NCBI GenBank assembly: GCA_036378175.1
Contig: DASUWY010000048.1
Span: forward strand, 62,001-126,000
Length of the DNA: 64,000 nt
Origin: Thermoleophilaceae bacterium
GTDB taxonomy: Bacteria; Actinomycetota; Thermoleophilia; Solirubrobacterales; Thermoleophilaceae
Direction: 5' to 3'
Part shown: one piece after another, positions 8,730 to 19,933 of the stretch
Position numbering within the stretch: position 1 is the first letter of the stretch
Layout: the number at the start of each line of letters is the position of its first letter
Made by a program: the position numbers and the translations under genes
The notes under the pieces: model-generated
What the model was told of the DNA's origin: nothing
Seen by the model: only the letters and a program-made list of their open reading frames with translations
Database searches by the model: none

Positions 8730-10003
8730 GCTTCCACCCTTTCCACCGCGCGCGCGGCTATGTCATGACGCATCTGCTTGCCGTCGAACTCAACCCGCTC
8801 GGCGGCCGCATAGGCGCGGTCACGGGCCTCTCCCGGTGTCGCGCCGATGCCGGTCACGTTCAGTACCCGGCCTCCCGCCGTAACAAGCTTGCCGTCCTCT
8901 TCGGCTGTGCCAGCGTGCAGCAACTCCGTCTCGAGCGCGTCGATCGCGCGCAGGCCGCTGATCTCATCGCCCTTCGACGATGACTCCGGATAGCCGCGCG
9001 AGGCGAGCACCACGGTGACCGCCCACGCGTCCGACCACTCCATGTGCGCGCCCTCGAGCCCGCCCGGGCGCGAGGCGCGGTCCAGCAGGTCGAGCAGGTC
9101 CGAGCGCAGCCGCGGCAGCACCGCCTGGGTCTCCGGGTCGCCGAAGCGAGCGTTGTACTCGAGCACCTTCGGGCCGTCCGCGGTCATCATCAGGCCCGCG
9201 TAGAGCACGCCGTGGAACGGCGTGCCGCGCCGGCGCAGCTCGTCAACGATCGGCTGGTGCACGGTGCGCGCGAGCACCTCCACGTGGTCGGGCCCGATGC
9301 CCGGCACGGGCGAGTAGCTGCCCATGCCGCCCGTGTTCGGTCCCTGGTCGTCGTCGAAGATGCGCTTGTAGTCCTGCGCCGGCGCCATCGGCACGGCCGT
9401 CACTCCGTCGCACAGCGCAAGCAGCGACAGCTCCTCGCCCTCGAGGAACTGCTCAATCACGACCTTCGTCGCGCCGAACCGCTGGTCGACGAAGAACTCG
9501 TCCACCGCAGCGCGCGCGTCGCGCTCGGTCTGGCAGATGATCACGCCCTTGCCCGCGGCGAGCACGTCCGCCTTCAGCACCGCCGGATATGAAGCGCAGG
9601 AGAGATGGTCGATCGCCTCCTGCCGGTCCGTGAACACGGCATAGGAGGCGGTGGGTACGCCGACGTCCCGCATCAGTTCCTTGGCGTACGCCTTCGAGCC
9701 CTCGATGCGCGCGGCGGCGGCGCTCGGGCCGAACGCGCGGATCCCGGCGTCGGCGAGCCGGTCCACGATCCCGGCCACCAGCGGCGCCTCGGGGCCCACC
9801 ACCACGAAGTCGACCCTCTGGTCGAGCGCGAGCCTGACCAGCCCCGGCACGTCGTCGGCCGCCACGTCGAAGCACGGCACGCGATCGCGCGCGATCCCCG
9901 CGTTGCCCGGCGCCGCGATCAGCTCCGGGCGCTGCGGGCTGCGGAACAGGGCGCGAACGATCGCGTGCTCCCGCCCTCCTCCGCCGATTACAAGTACGCG
10001 CAC
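8726..10003 (-). CDS. purD: Phosphoribosylamine-glycine ligase (GAR synthetase)
   Basis: A 425-residue ATP-grasp enzyme joining phosphoribosylamine and glycine. It has the N-terminal GGGGREHAI loop (residues 7-15), the ATP-grasp signature VLKADVLAAGKGVIIC, the substrate segment PNTGGMGSYSPVPG and the metal-binding LEYNARFGDPETQ. GTG start at 10001-10003, five bases after the stop of the GYD-domain gene, which places both in one transcript. Confidence 0.96.
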   Translation of the reverse strand: MRVLVIGGGGREHAIVRALFRSPQRPELIAAPGNAGIARDRVPCFDVAADDVPGLVRLALDQRVDFVVVGPEAPLVAGIVDRLADAGIRAFGPSAAAARIEGSKAYAKELMRDVGVPTASYAVFTDRQEAIDHLSCASYPAVLKADVLAAGKGVIICQTERDARAAVDEFFVDQRFGATKVVIEQFLEGEELSLLALCDGVTAVPMAPAQDYKRIFDDDQGPNTGGMGSYSPVPGIGPDHVEVLARTVHQPIVDELRRRGTPFHGVLYAGLMMTADGPKVLEYNARFGDPETQAVLPRLRSDLLDLLDRASRPGGLEGAHMEWSDAWAVTVVLASRGYPESSSKGDEISGLRAIDALETELLHAGTAEEDGKLVTAGGRVLNVTGIGATPGEARDRAYAAAERVEFDGKQMRHDIAARAVERVEA

Positions 10004-10007
10004 AGGC

Positions 10008-10289
10008 CTAGAGCGCCGCGATGAAGTCGTCGACGGGGATGGCCACGAGCGTCTCGTACTTGGACGTGCCGCGCGATCCGAGCTCGAGCGACACCCGCGC
10101 GATCGTCTGCTCGTCCGGCGCCTCCACGATGTTCACGAAGTCGTAGCGGCCGAGCGTGGCCCACTGCGCCTTCACCGTCGCCCCGAGCTGCTCGACCTCC
10201 TTGTTCACCTCGCGGATGCGCGTGGGGTTGTTCTTGATCGTCTGGACCCCCTCAGGGGTCAGCGTGCTCAGGAGCACGAACGTGGGCAT
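10008..10289 (-). CDS. GYD-domain protein
   Basis: A 93-residue single-domain protein of the GYD family (ferredoxin-like fold). The start MPTFVLLSTLTPEGVQTIKN and the diagnostic GRYDFVNIVEAPDE match the family. The biochemical role is unknown. It is the first gene of the purine transcription unit and lies four bases before purD, a spacing that suggests co-regulation and perhaps a sensing or accessory role. A purine-rich stretch GGGAAAGGAAC lies upstream of the ATG as a possible ribosome site. Confidence 0.85.
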   Translation of the reverse strand: MPTFVLLSTLTPEGVQTIKNNPTRIREVNKEVEQLGATVKAQWATLGRYDFVNIVEAPDEQTIARVSLELGSRGTSKYETLVAIPVDDFIAAL

Positions 10290-10443
10290 GGCCGTTCCTT
10301 TCCCGTCTGATGCGTGCAGCCTGGGTTTCTCGCATCTTTTCCGGCTGGATGCAAGCCGGGTGCCTGCGGCCGCGTCGTTCGGGGTACAACTCGACGGTCA
10401 GCGCGACTCGCGCGGTCAGGGGACGACGAACCGGGAGGCCCAT

Positions 10444-11109
10444 ATGAGGAGTGGAACGATCGCGGCGGCCATCGCCGGACTCGCGGTGGCAGGCGGCGCC
10501 GCAAACGCTCAGGCGGCGACGGTGGCGGTGGATGCCGGTTGCTATCTCAGCGGCTCGACCGTGACCGCCAGCGGCACCGGCTTCACCGCGAACGGCCCGG
10601 TGAACTTCGCCTTCGACGGGCAGGTCTCCGGCAGCGGCGTGGCGGATCCGGCCGGCAACATCACCTCCCCACTCACCGCGCCGATACTCCCGTCCGGCAG
10701 CTTCCAGCACACCTACAGCCTCGCGGCGCAGGATCAGTCCAACCCCGCGCTCGCCGCCACCGTGCCCGTGAACGTGACCGCGCGGGTGGCCACCGTCGTG
10801 CCGCATCGAGCGCGTCCCCGGCGCAGGGTCAAGTTCGGCATCCACGGGCTCATCCCCGGGAAGCCGGTGTACCTCCACTACGTGTTCCACGGCAGGCAGC
10901 GCTACGTGAGGAAGCTCGGGACCGCCAAGGCGCCGTGCGGATCGCTCACCGCACGGAGGCGCTTCTTCCCGGTCAACAGGCCGAAGGTCGGCACATGGAC
11001 GTTCCAGCTCGACAACAGGCACCGCTATTCGAAGTCCACCCAGCCGCGGATCCGCGGCCCGGTGACGATCTTCAACGTGCTCAAGTCGTCGGCGGCGTCG
11101 GCGTTCTAA
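10444..11109 (+). CDS. Secreted protein of unknown function
   Basis: A 221-residue protein with a Sec signal peptide: MRSGTIAAAIAGLAVAGGAA then NAQA-ATV, cleavage likely near residue 26. The mature N-terminal half (about 27-115) looks like an Ig-like beta domain (SGSTVTASGTGFTANG, VNFAFDGQ). The C-terminal half is rich in Arg/Lys with Tyr and Phe (RPRRRVKFGIHGLIPGKP, YLHYVFHGRQRYVRK) and resembles cell-surface domains that are common but unnamed in this lineage. The ATG at 10444 is preceded by GGGAGG at good spacing; a longer frame upstream was rejected because the signal peptide begins here. No function is assigned. Confidence 0.7.
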   Translation: MRSGTIAAAIAGLAVAGGAANAQAATVAVDAGCYLSGSTVTASGTGFTANGPVNFAFDGQVSGSGVADPAGNITSPLTAPILPSGSFQHTYSLAAQDQSNPALAATVPVNVTARVATVVPHRARPRRRVKFGIHGLIPGKPVYLHYVFHGRQRYVRKLGTAKAPCGSLTARRRFFPVNRPKVGTWTFQLDNRHRYSKSTQPRIRGPVTIFNVLKSSAASAF

Positions 11110-11124
11110 GCTGCCGTCGCCGGA

Positions 11125-11445
11125 ATGCTGATCACGACCACAAACGACCTGCCCGGGCGCCAGGTGGTGGAGGTGCTCGGCGAGGTGATGGGGCTGACCG
11201 TGCGCTCGCGCAACATCGGCTCGCAGTTCGGCGCGAGCCTGAAGTCGCTGGTGGGCGGGGAGCTGAAGGGGATGACGAAGGCGCTCATCGACAGCCGTCA
11301 CCAGGTGATCGAGCGGATGGTGGCTGAGGCGGAGGCGAAGGGGGCAGACGCGATCCTCGCGATGCGCTTCGACACCTCGGAGCTCGGCCCGGGCTGGACG
11401 GAGATCTGCGCTTACGGCACGGCGGTGAAGACGCAGGCGCTGTAG
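11125..11445 (+). CDS. YbjQ/UPF0145-family protein
   Basis: A 106-residue protein of the YbjQ (UPF0145, putative heavy-metal-binding) family. Recognisable features are the start MLITTTNDLPGRQVVEVLGE, the central GGELKGMTKALIDSRHQVIERM and the end ADAILAMRFDTSELG-(x)-TEICAYGTAV. Members form pentamers in structural-genomics work, but their role is not established. It lies 15 bases after the secreted-protein gene on the same strand and is followed by a large inverted repeat. Confidence 0.88.
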   Translation: MLITTTNDLPGRQVVEVLGEVMGLTVRSRNIGSQFGASLKSLVGGELKGMTKALIDSRHQVIERMVAEAEAKGADAILAMRFDTSELGPGWTEICAYGTAVKTQAL

Positions 11446-11464
11446 TCCTCGCCCGGCGCGCACA

Positions 11465-11562
11465 CTGCAGCAATAAGGGGTGGGCGCGACGTGGCAGATT
11501 CTGCATTCGGTAACCGGCGGCAGAATCTGCCAGTTCGCTCGAACCGCCCTTTATTGCTGCAG
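11465..11562. repeat. Nested inverted repeat between convergent genes
   Basis: Two concentric inverted repeats. The outer arms are CTGCAGCAATAAGGG (11465-11479) and CCCTTTATTGCTGCAG (11547-11562), pairing 12 bp plus a bulge and GGG/CCC. The inner arms are TGGCAGATTCTGC (11492-11504) and GCAGAATCTGCCA (11520-11532), a perfect 13 bp, around a 15-base loop that itself contains GGTAACC. The element lies between the 3' ends of the YbjQ-like gene and clpB. It may be a bidirectional terminator or a palindromic mobile repeat; no ORF lies inside. Confidence 0.85.
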
Positions 11563-11579
11563 TTAGAGACGCAGCGGAG

Positions 11580-14107
<2,528 letters not shown>

Positions 14108-14111
<4 letters not shown>

Positions 14112-14599
14112 CTGCTCACCCCATCCGACGAAGTGGGCCGCTTCTTCTTGATCGGGATCTTCACGCCGGGCTGGTCCTTCGGCACGAGCGCCTTCTCCGG
14201 CGGCTCGTAAGGCACCATCTCGAAGCGGAAGGAGCGCCGCACGCGTTCGATCTCGTCGCGCATCTCCTTCTCCATGCGCTCGGCCTCGCGCTGTACACGG
14301 CGCATGCGCTCGGTCATACGCTCCATCTCCTGCTCGAGCGCGAACACACGCTCCACGCCGGCCAGGTTCATGCCCATCTCGGAGGTGAGCTCCTGGATGC
14401 GGCGCAGCCGGTCAACGTCCTCCTGCGAGTAGAGGCGGGTGTTGCCACGCGAGCGCTTGGGCGTGATCAGCCCGCGCGTCTCATAGATGCGCAGTGTCTG
14501 GGGATGCATGCCCGCGAGCTCCGCGGCCACGGAGATCATGTAGACGCCCCGCCGCCGATCGAGGCTCTCACCGCCGCCGTCAGCTTTCTTCCTGGTCAT
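14108..14599 (-). CDS. hspR: MerR-family heat-shock regulator HspR
   Basis: A 163-residue MerR-type regulator. The winged-helix DNA-binding part (about 20-90) has [20 protein letters not shown] and [20 protein letters not shown], the HspR pattern. A coiled coil (about 95-135, rich in E, R and M) follows, then a basic tail. In Streptomyces and mycobacteria HspR represses the dnaK operon with DnaK as co-repressor. Its place between dnaJ and clpB supports the same autoregulatory circuit, though no classical HAIR box is visible upstream of dnaK here. Confidence 0.92.
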
Positions 14600-14602
14600 C
14601 GC

Positions 14603-15718
14603 CTACCTCCTTTCCCCGAACAGCCGCTCGCGCGGGTTCCCGTTCATCACGGACGCGAGCTCGTCCACGGCCTGCTTCTGCTCCTTGTTCAGGGAGCGCG
14701 GCACGTCGATCGTGAGCCTGTAGTGAATGTCCCCCCGGCCCTTGCCGCCCAGCCTTGCCGGGCCCTCGCCGCGCAGCCGCTGCACGGTGCCGTGCTGGGT
14801 GCCGGCGGGCACGCGGATGCGCTTCGTGCCGGACAGCGTGGGCACCTCCACGGTGGCCCCGCGGATCGCCTCGGGGATCGTGATCGGCACATCCACCTCG
14901 AGGTTGTCCCCCTTGCGGCGGAACACGGGTGACTCGCCCACGCGCGTAATTACGTAGAGGTCGCCGGACTGACCGCCGCGGCGGCCGGGCTCGCCCTTGC
15001 CGGCGAGCCGCACGCGGCTGCCCTCCTTCACGCCGGCCGGGATGTTCACCCGGTAGCGCTTCACCTGCGTGGTCTGGCCGCGGCCGTGGCATGTGGGGCA
15101 CGGATCGGTGATCTGCGTGCCGGTGCCGCCGCACAGTGAGCACGGCTGTGAGATCGAGAAGAGACCCTGCCCCTGCGACTCGATTCCGCGGCCCTGGCAG
15201 CGAGGGCACACCTGCGGCGTGGTGCCGGGCTTGGCGCCGGTGCCGCGACAGGTCGGGCACGCCGCGGGCACCTGCACGTTCACGGGCACCTGGGCGCCCT
15301 CCATCGCCTGCTCGAACGAGATGTGCACCTCGGTCTCGAGGTCGCGACCGCGCTCGGGCCCGGGCCGGCGTGCGCCACCGGGGGCTCCGCCGCCCCCGAA
15401 GAGGTCGGACAGGATGTCCCCGATTCCGCCGAAGCCCCCGCCGCTTCCACCGGTGCGGAACGCGCCCGGGTCGAAGCCGCCGCCGCCGAAGCCGCCGAAG
15501 ACGCCCCCGCCCTGGTCGTACTGCTTGCGCTTCTCCGGGTCGGACAGGACGTCGTTGGCCGCCTGGATGTCCTTGAAGCGCTCCTCCGCCTTCTTGTCGC
15601 CCGGGTTCTTGTCCGGGTGGTACTGACGAGCGAGCTTGCGGTAGGCCTTCTTGATCTCGTCCTGGGAGGCCTTCTTGTCGACCCCCAGGGTCTTGTACGG
15701 ATCCTTCGGCGGCGCCAT
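14603..15718 (-). CDS. dnaJ: Chaperone protein DnaJ
   Basis: A 371-residue type I Hsp40. J domain (5-70) with the HPD tripeptide in QYHPDKNPG, a Gly/Phe-rich linker (about 75-125), and the zinc-binding region with four CxxCxGxG motifs: [24 protein letters not shown] and CPTCHGRG. The C-terminal substrate-binding domains follow. It stimulates DnaK ATPase and delivers substrates. It lies 13 bases after grpE and 3 bases before hspR. Confidence 0.96.
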   Translation of the reverse strand: MAPPKDPYKTLGVDKKASQDEIKKAYRKLARQYHPDKNPGDKKAEERFKDIQAANDVLSDPEKRKQYDQGGGVFGGFGGGGFDPGAFRTGGSGGGFGGIGDILSDLFGGGGAPGGARRPGPERGRDLETEVHISFEQAMEGAQVPVNVQVPAACPTCRGTGAKPGTTPQVCPRCQGRGIESQGQGLFSISQPCSLCGGTGTQITDPCPTCHGRGQTTQVKRYRVNIPAGVKEGSRVRLAGKGEPGRRGGQSGDLYVITRVGESPVFRRKGDNLEVDVPITIPEAIRGATVEVPTLSGTKRIRVPAGTQHGTVQRLRGEGPARLGGKGRGDIHYRLTIDVPRSLNKEQKQAVDELASVMNGNPRERLFGERR

Positions 15719-15731
15719 CGTGGCCTACCTC

Positions 15732-16322
15732 TTACTGACTCACCACGACGCGAGCCGGACGCAGGACGGTGTCGTTCAGGCGGTAGCCCTTCTCCACCAC
15801 GTCCACCACGGTGCCGGGATGCGTGCCCTCGTCCGCCGGACGGGTGGACAGCGCCTCGTGCACCGTCGGGTCGAACGGCTCGCCCGCGGGGTCGAACGCC
15901 TGCACGCCCGAGCGCTCGAGCACGCCGAGCAGATCGGCGCGCACAAGCCGCACGCCCTCCACCACCGGCGACGCGTCGCCGTCGTCGTGAACCGCGGTGG
16001 CGAGAGCGCGCTCGAGGTTGTCGAGCACCGGCAGGAGCTCGCGCACGAGCCCGGCCTTCGCCCGCTCGCCCGCATTGGCCGCATCCTTCGCCGCCCGCTT
16101 GCGGTAGTTCTCGAAGTCAGCCTGAGTCCGCTGAGCGAGGTCGAGGTACTTGTCGCGTTCCGCGGCTATGGCGGACTGGGGATCGGCCTCCTCGGCCGAT
16201 CCCTCATCCCCCGTGGCGTCCTCGGTGGCTTCGAGGATCTCCTGCTCCACCTTCGGATCCTGCTCGCCCGACGGCTCGCCCGACTCGGGCTGCTGGGTTA
16301 CTGGCTGCTGTTCCTCGATCAC
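15732..16322 (-). CDS. grpE: Nucleotide exchange factor GrpE
   Basis: A 196-residue protein with an acidic, Gln/Glu-rich N-terminus (1-50), the long dimerising helix (about 50-105, [20 protein letters not shown]) and the beta-domain ending with the family signature [21 protein letters not shown]. GrpE releases ADP from DnaK. The GTG start (16320-16322) overlaps the dnaK TGA by four bases. Confidence 0.94.
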   Translation of the reverse strand: MIEEQQPVTQQPESGEPSGEQDPKVEQEILEATEDATGDEGSAEEADPQSAIAAERDKYLDLAQRTQADFENYRKRAAKDAANAGERAKAGLVRELLPVLDNLERALATAVHDDGDASPVVEGVRLVRADLLGVLERSGVQAFDPAGEPFDPTVHEALSTRPADEGTHPGTVVDVVEKGYRLNDTVLRPARVVVSQ

Positions 16323-18244
16323 GACTCGCGCTCACCGTCCACGACCTCGGCGTCGACGACCTCTTCCTCGTCACCCGAGGCGTCGGTCGCGGCCGCGCCG
16401 TCGGTGCCGTTCGTCGTGCCGGCGCCGTCGGCCTGCTGGGCCTGAGCGGCCGCCGCGTACATCTGCTCGGACACCTTGTGGAAGGCCTCCTGCAGCGCCT
16501 GCGTCTTGGCGTTGATCGTGGCGACGTCGTCGGACTCGAGCGTGTCGCGCACGTCCTTGATCGCGGCCTCGATCTGGTCCTTCGAGGCGGAGTCCACCGA
16601 GTCGCCCATCTCCTTGAGCTGGCGCTCGGCCTGGTACGCCGCGTTCTCGGCCGTGTTGCGTGCCTCCACCAGCTCGCGCTGGCGACGGTCGTCCTCGGCG
16701 TGCGACTCGGCGTCCGCGACCATGCGCGAGACCTCCTCGTCGGACAGCCCGGAGCCGGAGCGGATCTCGATCTTCTGCTCCTTGCCCGTGCCGAGGTCCT
16801 TGGCGGACACGTTGAGGATGCCGTTCGCGTCGATGTCGAAGGTCACCTCGATCTGCGGGATTCCGCGAGGCGCCGGCGGGATGCCGGTGAGCTGGAACTT
16901 GCCGAGCGACTTGTTGTAGCTCGCCATCTCCCGCTCGCCCTGCAGCACGTGCACCTCCACGCTCGGCTGGTTGTCCTCAGCCGTGGAGAAGATCTCCGAC
17001 TTGCGCGTGGGAATCGTGGTGTTGCGCTCGATGAGCTTGGTCATCACGCCGCCCTTGGTCTCGATGCCGAGGGTGAGCGGGGTGACGTCCAGCAGGAGCA
17101 CGTCCTTCACGTCGCCCGCGAGCACGCCGGCCTGAATCGCGGCGCCCACGGCCACGACCTCGTCCGGGTTCACGCCCTTGTGCGGGTCCTTGCCGGTGAG
17201 CTGCTTGACCTTCTCCTGCACAGCCGGCATGCGGGTCATGCCGCCGACGAGCACGATGTGGTCGATGGAGTCGCCGGTCACGCCCGCGTCGTCCATCGCC
17301 TGCTTGGTCGGGCCCACCGTTCGGTCGAGCAGATCGGCCGTGAGCTCGTTCAGCTTCGAACGCGACAGGCGCGTGTCGAGGTGCTTCGGTCCCGACTGGT
17401 CCGCCGTGATGAACGGCAGGTTGATCTGCGTCTCCTGCGTGGTGGAGAGCTCGACCTTGGCCTTCTCCGCCGCCTCGTACAGGCGCTGGAGGGCCATCTT
17501 GTCCTGCGACAGGTCGATGCCCTGCGAAGCCTTGAACTCGGACACCATCCAGTCGACGATCGCCTTGTCGAAGTTGTCGCCGCCCAGGTGGTTGTCACCC
17601 GCGGTGGCCTTCACCTCGAACACGCCGTCGCCGATCTCGAGCACGGACACGTCGAACGTGCCGCCGCCGAGGTCGAAGACGAGGATGGTCTGGTCCGACT
17701 CCTTGTCGAGCCCGTAGGCGAGAGACGCCGCGGTGGGCTCGTTGATGATGCGCTTGACCTCGAGGCCGGCGATCTTGCCGGCGTCCTTGGTGGCCTGGCG
17801 CTGGTCATCGTTGAAGTACGCCGGAACGGTGATCACCGCGCTGTCCACGGTGTCTCCGAGGTAGGACTCGGCGTCGGCCTTGAGCTTCTGAAGGATCATC
17901 GCGCTGATCTCGGGCGGCGAGTACTCCTTGCCGCCTGCGCTCACGCGGGCGTCGCCGTTCGGGCCGCTCACGACCTTGAACGGGACGATCGTCTCCTCCT
18001 CCTTCACCTCAGCGGCCTTGCGGCCCATGAAGCGCTTCACGGAGAAGACGGTGTTCTCGGGATTGGTCACGGCCTGGCGCTTGGCCACCGTGCCCACGAG
18101 ACGCTCGCCGCCTGACGTGAACGCCACCACGGACGGCGTGGTGCGCGCGCCCTCGGCGTTCTCGATCACACGCGGCTCGCCACCCTCGAGCACGGCCATG
18201 CACGAGTTGGTCGTGCCAAGATCGATGCCGATTGTCTTTGCCAT
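16319..18244 (-). CDS. dnaK: Molecular chaperone DnaK (Hsp70)
   Basis: A 641-residue Hsp70. The actin-like ATPase domain begins with [20 protein letters not shown] and contains [34 protein letters not shown] and the linker region [18 protein letters not shown]. The substrate-binding domain and helical lid follow, and the tail ends in the acidic [13 protein letters not shown]. First gene of the dnaK-grpE-dnaJ-hspR-clpB operon. A strong AGGAGG ribosome site lies upstream of the ATG (18255-18260, plus-strand CCTCCT). Confidence 0.97.
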   Translation of the reverse strand: MAKTIGIDLGTTNSCMAVLEGGEPRVIENAEGARTTPSVVAFTSGGERLVGTVAKRQAVTNPENTVFSVKRFMGRKAAEVKEEETIVPFKVVSGPNGDARVSAGGKEYSPPEISAMILQKLKADAESYLGDTVDSAVITVPAYFNDDQRQATKDAGKIAGLEVKRIINEPTAASLAYGLDKESDQTILVFDLGGGTFDVSVLEIGDGVFEVKATAGDNHLGGDNFDKAIVDWMVSEFKASQGIDLSQDKMALQRLYEAAEKAKVELSTTQETQINLPFITADQSGPKHLDTRLSRSKLNELTADLLDRTVGPTKQAMDDAGVTGDSIDHIVLVGGMTRMPAVQEKVKQLTGKDPHKGVNPDEVVAVGAAIQAGVLAGDVKDVLLLDVTPLTLGIETKGGVMTKLIERNTTIPTRKSEIFSTAEDNQPSVEVHVLQGEREMASYNKSLGKFQLTGIPPAPRGIPQIEVTFDIDANGILNVSAKDLGTGKEQKIEIRSGSGLSDEEVSRMVADAESHAEDDRRQRELVEARNTAENAAYQAERQLKEMGDSVDSASKDQIEAAIKDVRDTLESDDVATINAKTQALQEAFHKVSEQMYAAAAQAQQADGAGTTNGTDGAAATDASGDEEEVVDAEVVDGERES

Positions 18245-18281
18245 CTGCTTGCTTCCTCCTGTCGGAAAAAATCTAAGTGGA

Positions 18282-18310
18282 GTTATAGCAACCTTGGGTT
18301 CGAACGCCCA
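18282..18310 (-). promoter_or_regulatory. Candidate dnaK operon promoter/operator
   Basis: Upstream of dnaK on the minus strand there is a TATAAC box (plus-strand 18282-18287) and, further upstream, the perfect palindrome GTTCGAAC (18298-18305) embedded in the near-symmetric TTGGGTTCGAACGCCCA. The palindrome sits where a repressor would block the promoter. It is not the classical HAIR sequence (CTTGAGT-N7-ACTCAAG) bound by HspR in other actinomycetes. No good -35 box is visible. Confidence 0.4.
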
Positions 18311-18314
18311 GTCG

Positions 18315-18334
18315 GTGACTGGTGACTGTGACTG
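18315..18334. repeat. Heptanucleotide tandem repeat (GTGACTG, 2.9 copies)
   Basis: GTGACTG at 18315-18321 and 18322-18328 followed by TGACTG at 18329-18334, in the short gap between dnaK and the EamA transporter. It is one of five heptamer tandem repeats seen in this window. Confidence 0.7.
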
Positions 18335-18337
18335 GTG

Positions 18338-19210
18338 CTAGCCCTCTGGCAACGGGCGTGGGGGCCTGAATCGGGGAATGACTTCGACTCCTACTACGGC
18401 GACCATGATCAGTACGGCTCCGAACCAATTGATCGCTGTCAGGCGGTCGCCGTGCAGGTAGCCGAATAGGCCTGCGAAGGCTGGTTCCGAGGCGAGGATC
18501 AGGGCTGTTCTTGCCGGTGAGGCGTGCTGTTGGGCGTAGCTCTGGACGAAGAAGCCGAGGGCGCTCGCGATCAGCGCGGTGACGAGCAGGGCGGACCACA
18601 CCTGGCCGCCGCTCGGCGCCTCGAGGTCGCCTCCCAGTGCGCCGGCAATCAGGCTCACCACGCCACAGGTGCCGAGCTGGACGGCGAGCAGCGCTCCGAG
18701 GTTGTAGCTGCGCACGCCGTGGCTCGTGACGAGGATGTGTGCCGCGAAGCAGGCGGCGCAGAGGAGCGCGAGCGCGTCTCCGGAGTGCAGGCCGTTCGTG
18801 CCCGACAGCAGGAAGAGCCCAAGCGCTGAGAGCGCCGCCGCCAGCCACGCGAGCGTGCCGACGTGGTCGCGCAGGAAGATCGCTCCCAGCACCGGCGTGA
18901 TCACCACGAACAGGCCCGTGATGAAGCCGGCGTTCGACGCGGTGGTGTGCTCGAGGGCGAAGGTCTGCGCGAGGTAGCCGCCGGTGAGGAAGACGCCCAT
19001 GGCGAGCCCGGCGCGCCAGCCGTCGCGCGGGAGGCGGGCCAGCTCTCGCCGGAAGATCAGCGCGACGATCAGCGCCGCCGCGCTGAAGCGGTAGCCGAGG
19101 AACGCGAGCACCGGCAGGTGCTTCACCGCGCTCTGGACCATCACGAAGGTGAGCCCCCAGACGGCGGCGATCGCCACGAGCGCCGCCTCCGCGGCGTGGC
19201 GACTGCTCAT
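18338..19210 (-). CDS. EamA-type drug/metabolite transporter
   Basis: A 290-residue inner-membrane protein with about ten hydrophobic segments in two EamA repeats. Family signs are AAVWGLTFVMVQSAVKHLP at the start, TTASNAGFITGLFVVITPV in the first repeat and TALILASEPAFAGLFGYL in the second. Substrate unknown; family members export amino acids or other metabolites. I use the ATG at 19208-19210, which overlaps the endonuclease III stop by four bases, rather than a start 57 bases upstream lying inside that gene. Confidence 0.9.
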   Translation of the reverse strand: MSSRHAAEAALVAIAAVWGLTFVMVQSAVKHLPVLAFLGYRFSAAALIVALIFRRELARLPRDGWRAGLAMGVFLTGGYLAQTFALEHTTASNAGFITGLFVVITPVLGAIFLRDHVGTLAWLAAALSALGLFLLSGTNGLHSGDALALLCAACFAAHILVTSHGVRSYNLGALLAVQLGTCGVVSLIAGALGGDLEAPSGGQVWSALLVTALIASALGFFVQSYAQQHASPARTALILASEPAFAGLFGYLHGDRLTAINWFGAVLIMVAVVGVEVIPRFRPPRPLPEG

Positions 19211-19893
19211 ATCTCGCCGGATCGGCGGCGGGCCTTGCCGTACGGGCACAGGCTGAGCAGCGGGCAATCGCCGCAGCGCGGGTCCCGCGCCGTGCAGGTG
19301 CGGCGCCCGTGGCGGATCAGCCCCACGTGCACCTCGTAGGCCTCCTCGGGATCATCGGCCACGAGGCGCAGCATCTCGTCGTGCGCCTCGTCGAAGGAGG
19401 CCTTGGGGCGGAACAGGCCGAGTCGTGTGCCCACGCGGTAGACGTGAGTGTCCACTGGCACGTCGGCGCGGCCGAATGAGAACAGGAGCACGCAGGCCGC
19501 CGTCTTGCGGCCCACGCCCGGCAGCTCGCATAGCTCGGCGCGCGCCTGGTCGAGCGGCTCGTCGGCGAGGCGCGACAGGTCGTCGTCACCGATCGCGCGC
19601 AGGATCTTCTGGATCCGTTCCGCCTTCACGCGCGAGATGCCTCCCGGGCGAATGGCCTCCTCCACCTCGTCCTCGTCCGCGTCCCGCACCTCGTCCCAGC
19701 TCGAGAAGCGTTCCCGCAGGCGGGCGTAGGCAACGTCGCGATTGCGGTCGTTGGTGTTCTGCGACAGCACCGTGAGGATCAGCTCGTCCACCGGCGCCAG
19801 GTGCGGGCGCAGCGCCGGCCGCCCGTAGGCCTTGCGCAGGCGGTCGCGGATCGCAAGCAGCTTGCGGCGCGTGGCGGGCTTCCATTCGGACAC
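19207..19893 (-). CDS. nth: Endonuclease III-like DNA glycosylase/AP lyase
   Basis: A 228-residue HhH-GPD base-excision enzyme. It has the helix-hairpin-helix LPGVGRKTAACV with the catalytic Lys, the general-base Asp in VPVDTHVYRVGTRLGL, and the [4Fe-4S] loop with spacing C-x6-C-x2-C-x5-C near the C-terminus. These fit endonuclease III removing oxidised pyrimidines. GTG start. The gene is coupled to the EamA transporter by an ATGA overlap, probably without functional meaning. Confidence 0.9.
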   Translation of the reverse strand: MSEWKPATRRKLLAIRDRLRKAYGRPALRPHLAPVDELILTVLSQNTNDRNRDVAYARLRERFSSWDEVRDADEDEVEEAIRPGGISRVKAERIQKILRAIGDDDLSRLADEPLDQARAELCELPGVGRKTAACVLLFSFGRADVPVDTHVYRVGTRLGLFRPKASFDEAHDEMLRLVADDPEEAYEVHVGLIRHGRRTCTARDPRCGDCPLLSLCPYGKARRRSGEI

Positions 19894-19933
19894 GGCCGGA
19901 GAAGTTAGCCCGCCCTCATCCAGGTGCGGTCTA

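Noticed and set aside
15323-18115. 930-codon plus-strand open frame across dnaJ, grpE and dnaK
   Set aside because: It crosses three certain genes on the other strand, and its product is low-complexity; a codon-bias artefact.
18245-18337. Classical HAIR operator for HspR upstream of dnaK
   Set aside because: No CTTGAGT-N7-ACTCAAG or close variant is present; only a different palindrome is seen.
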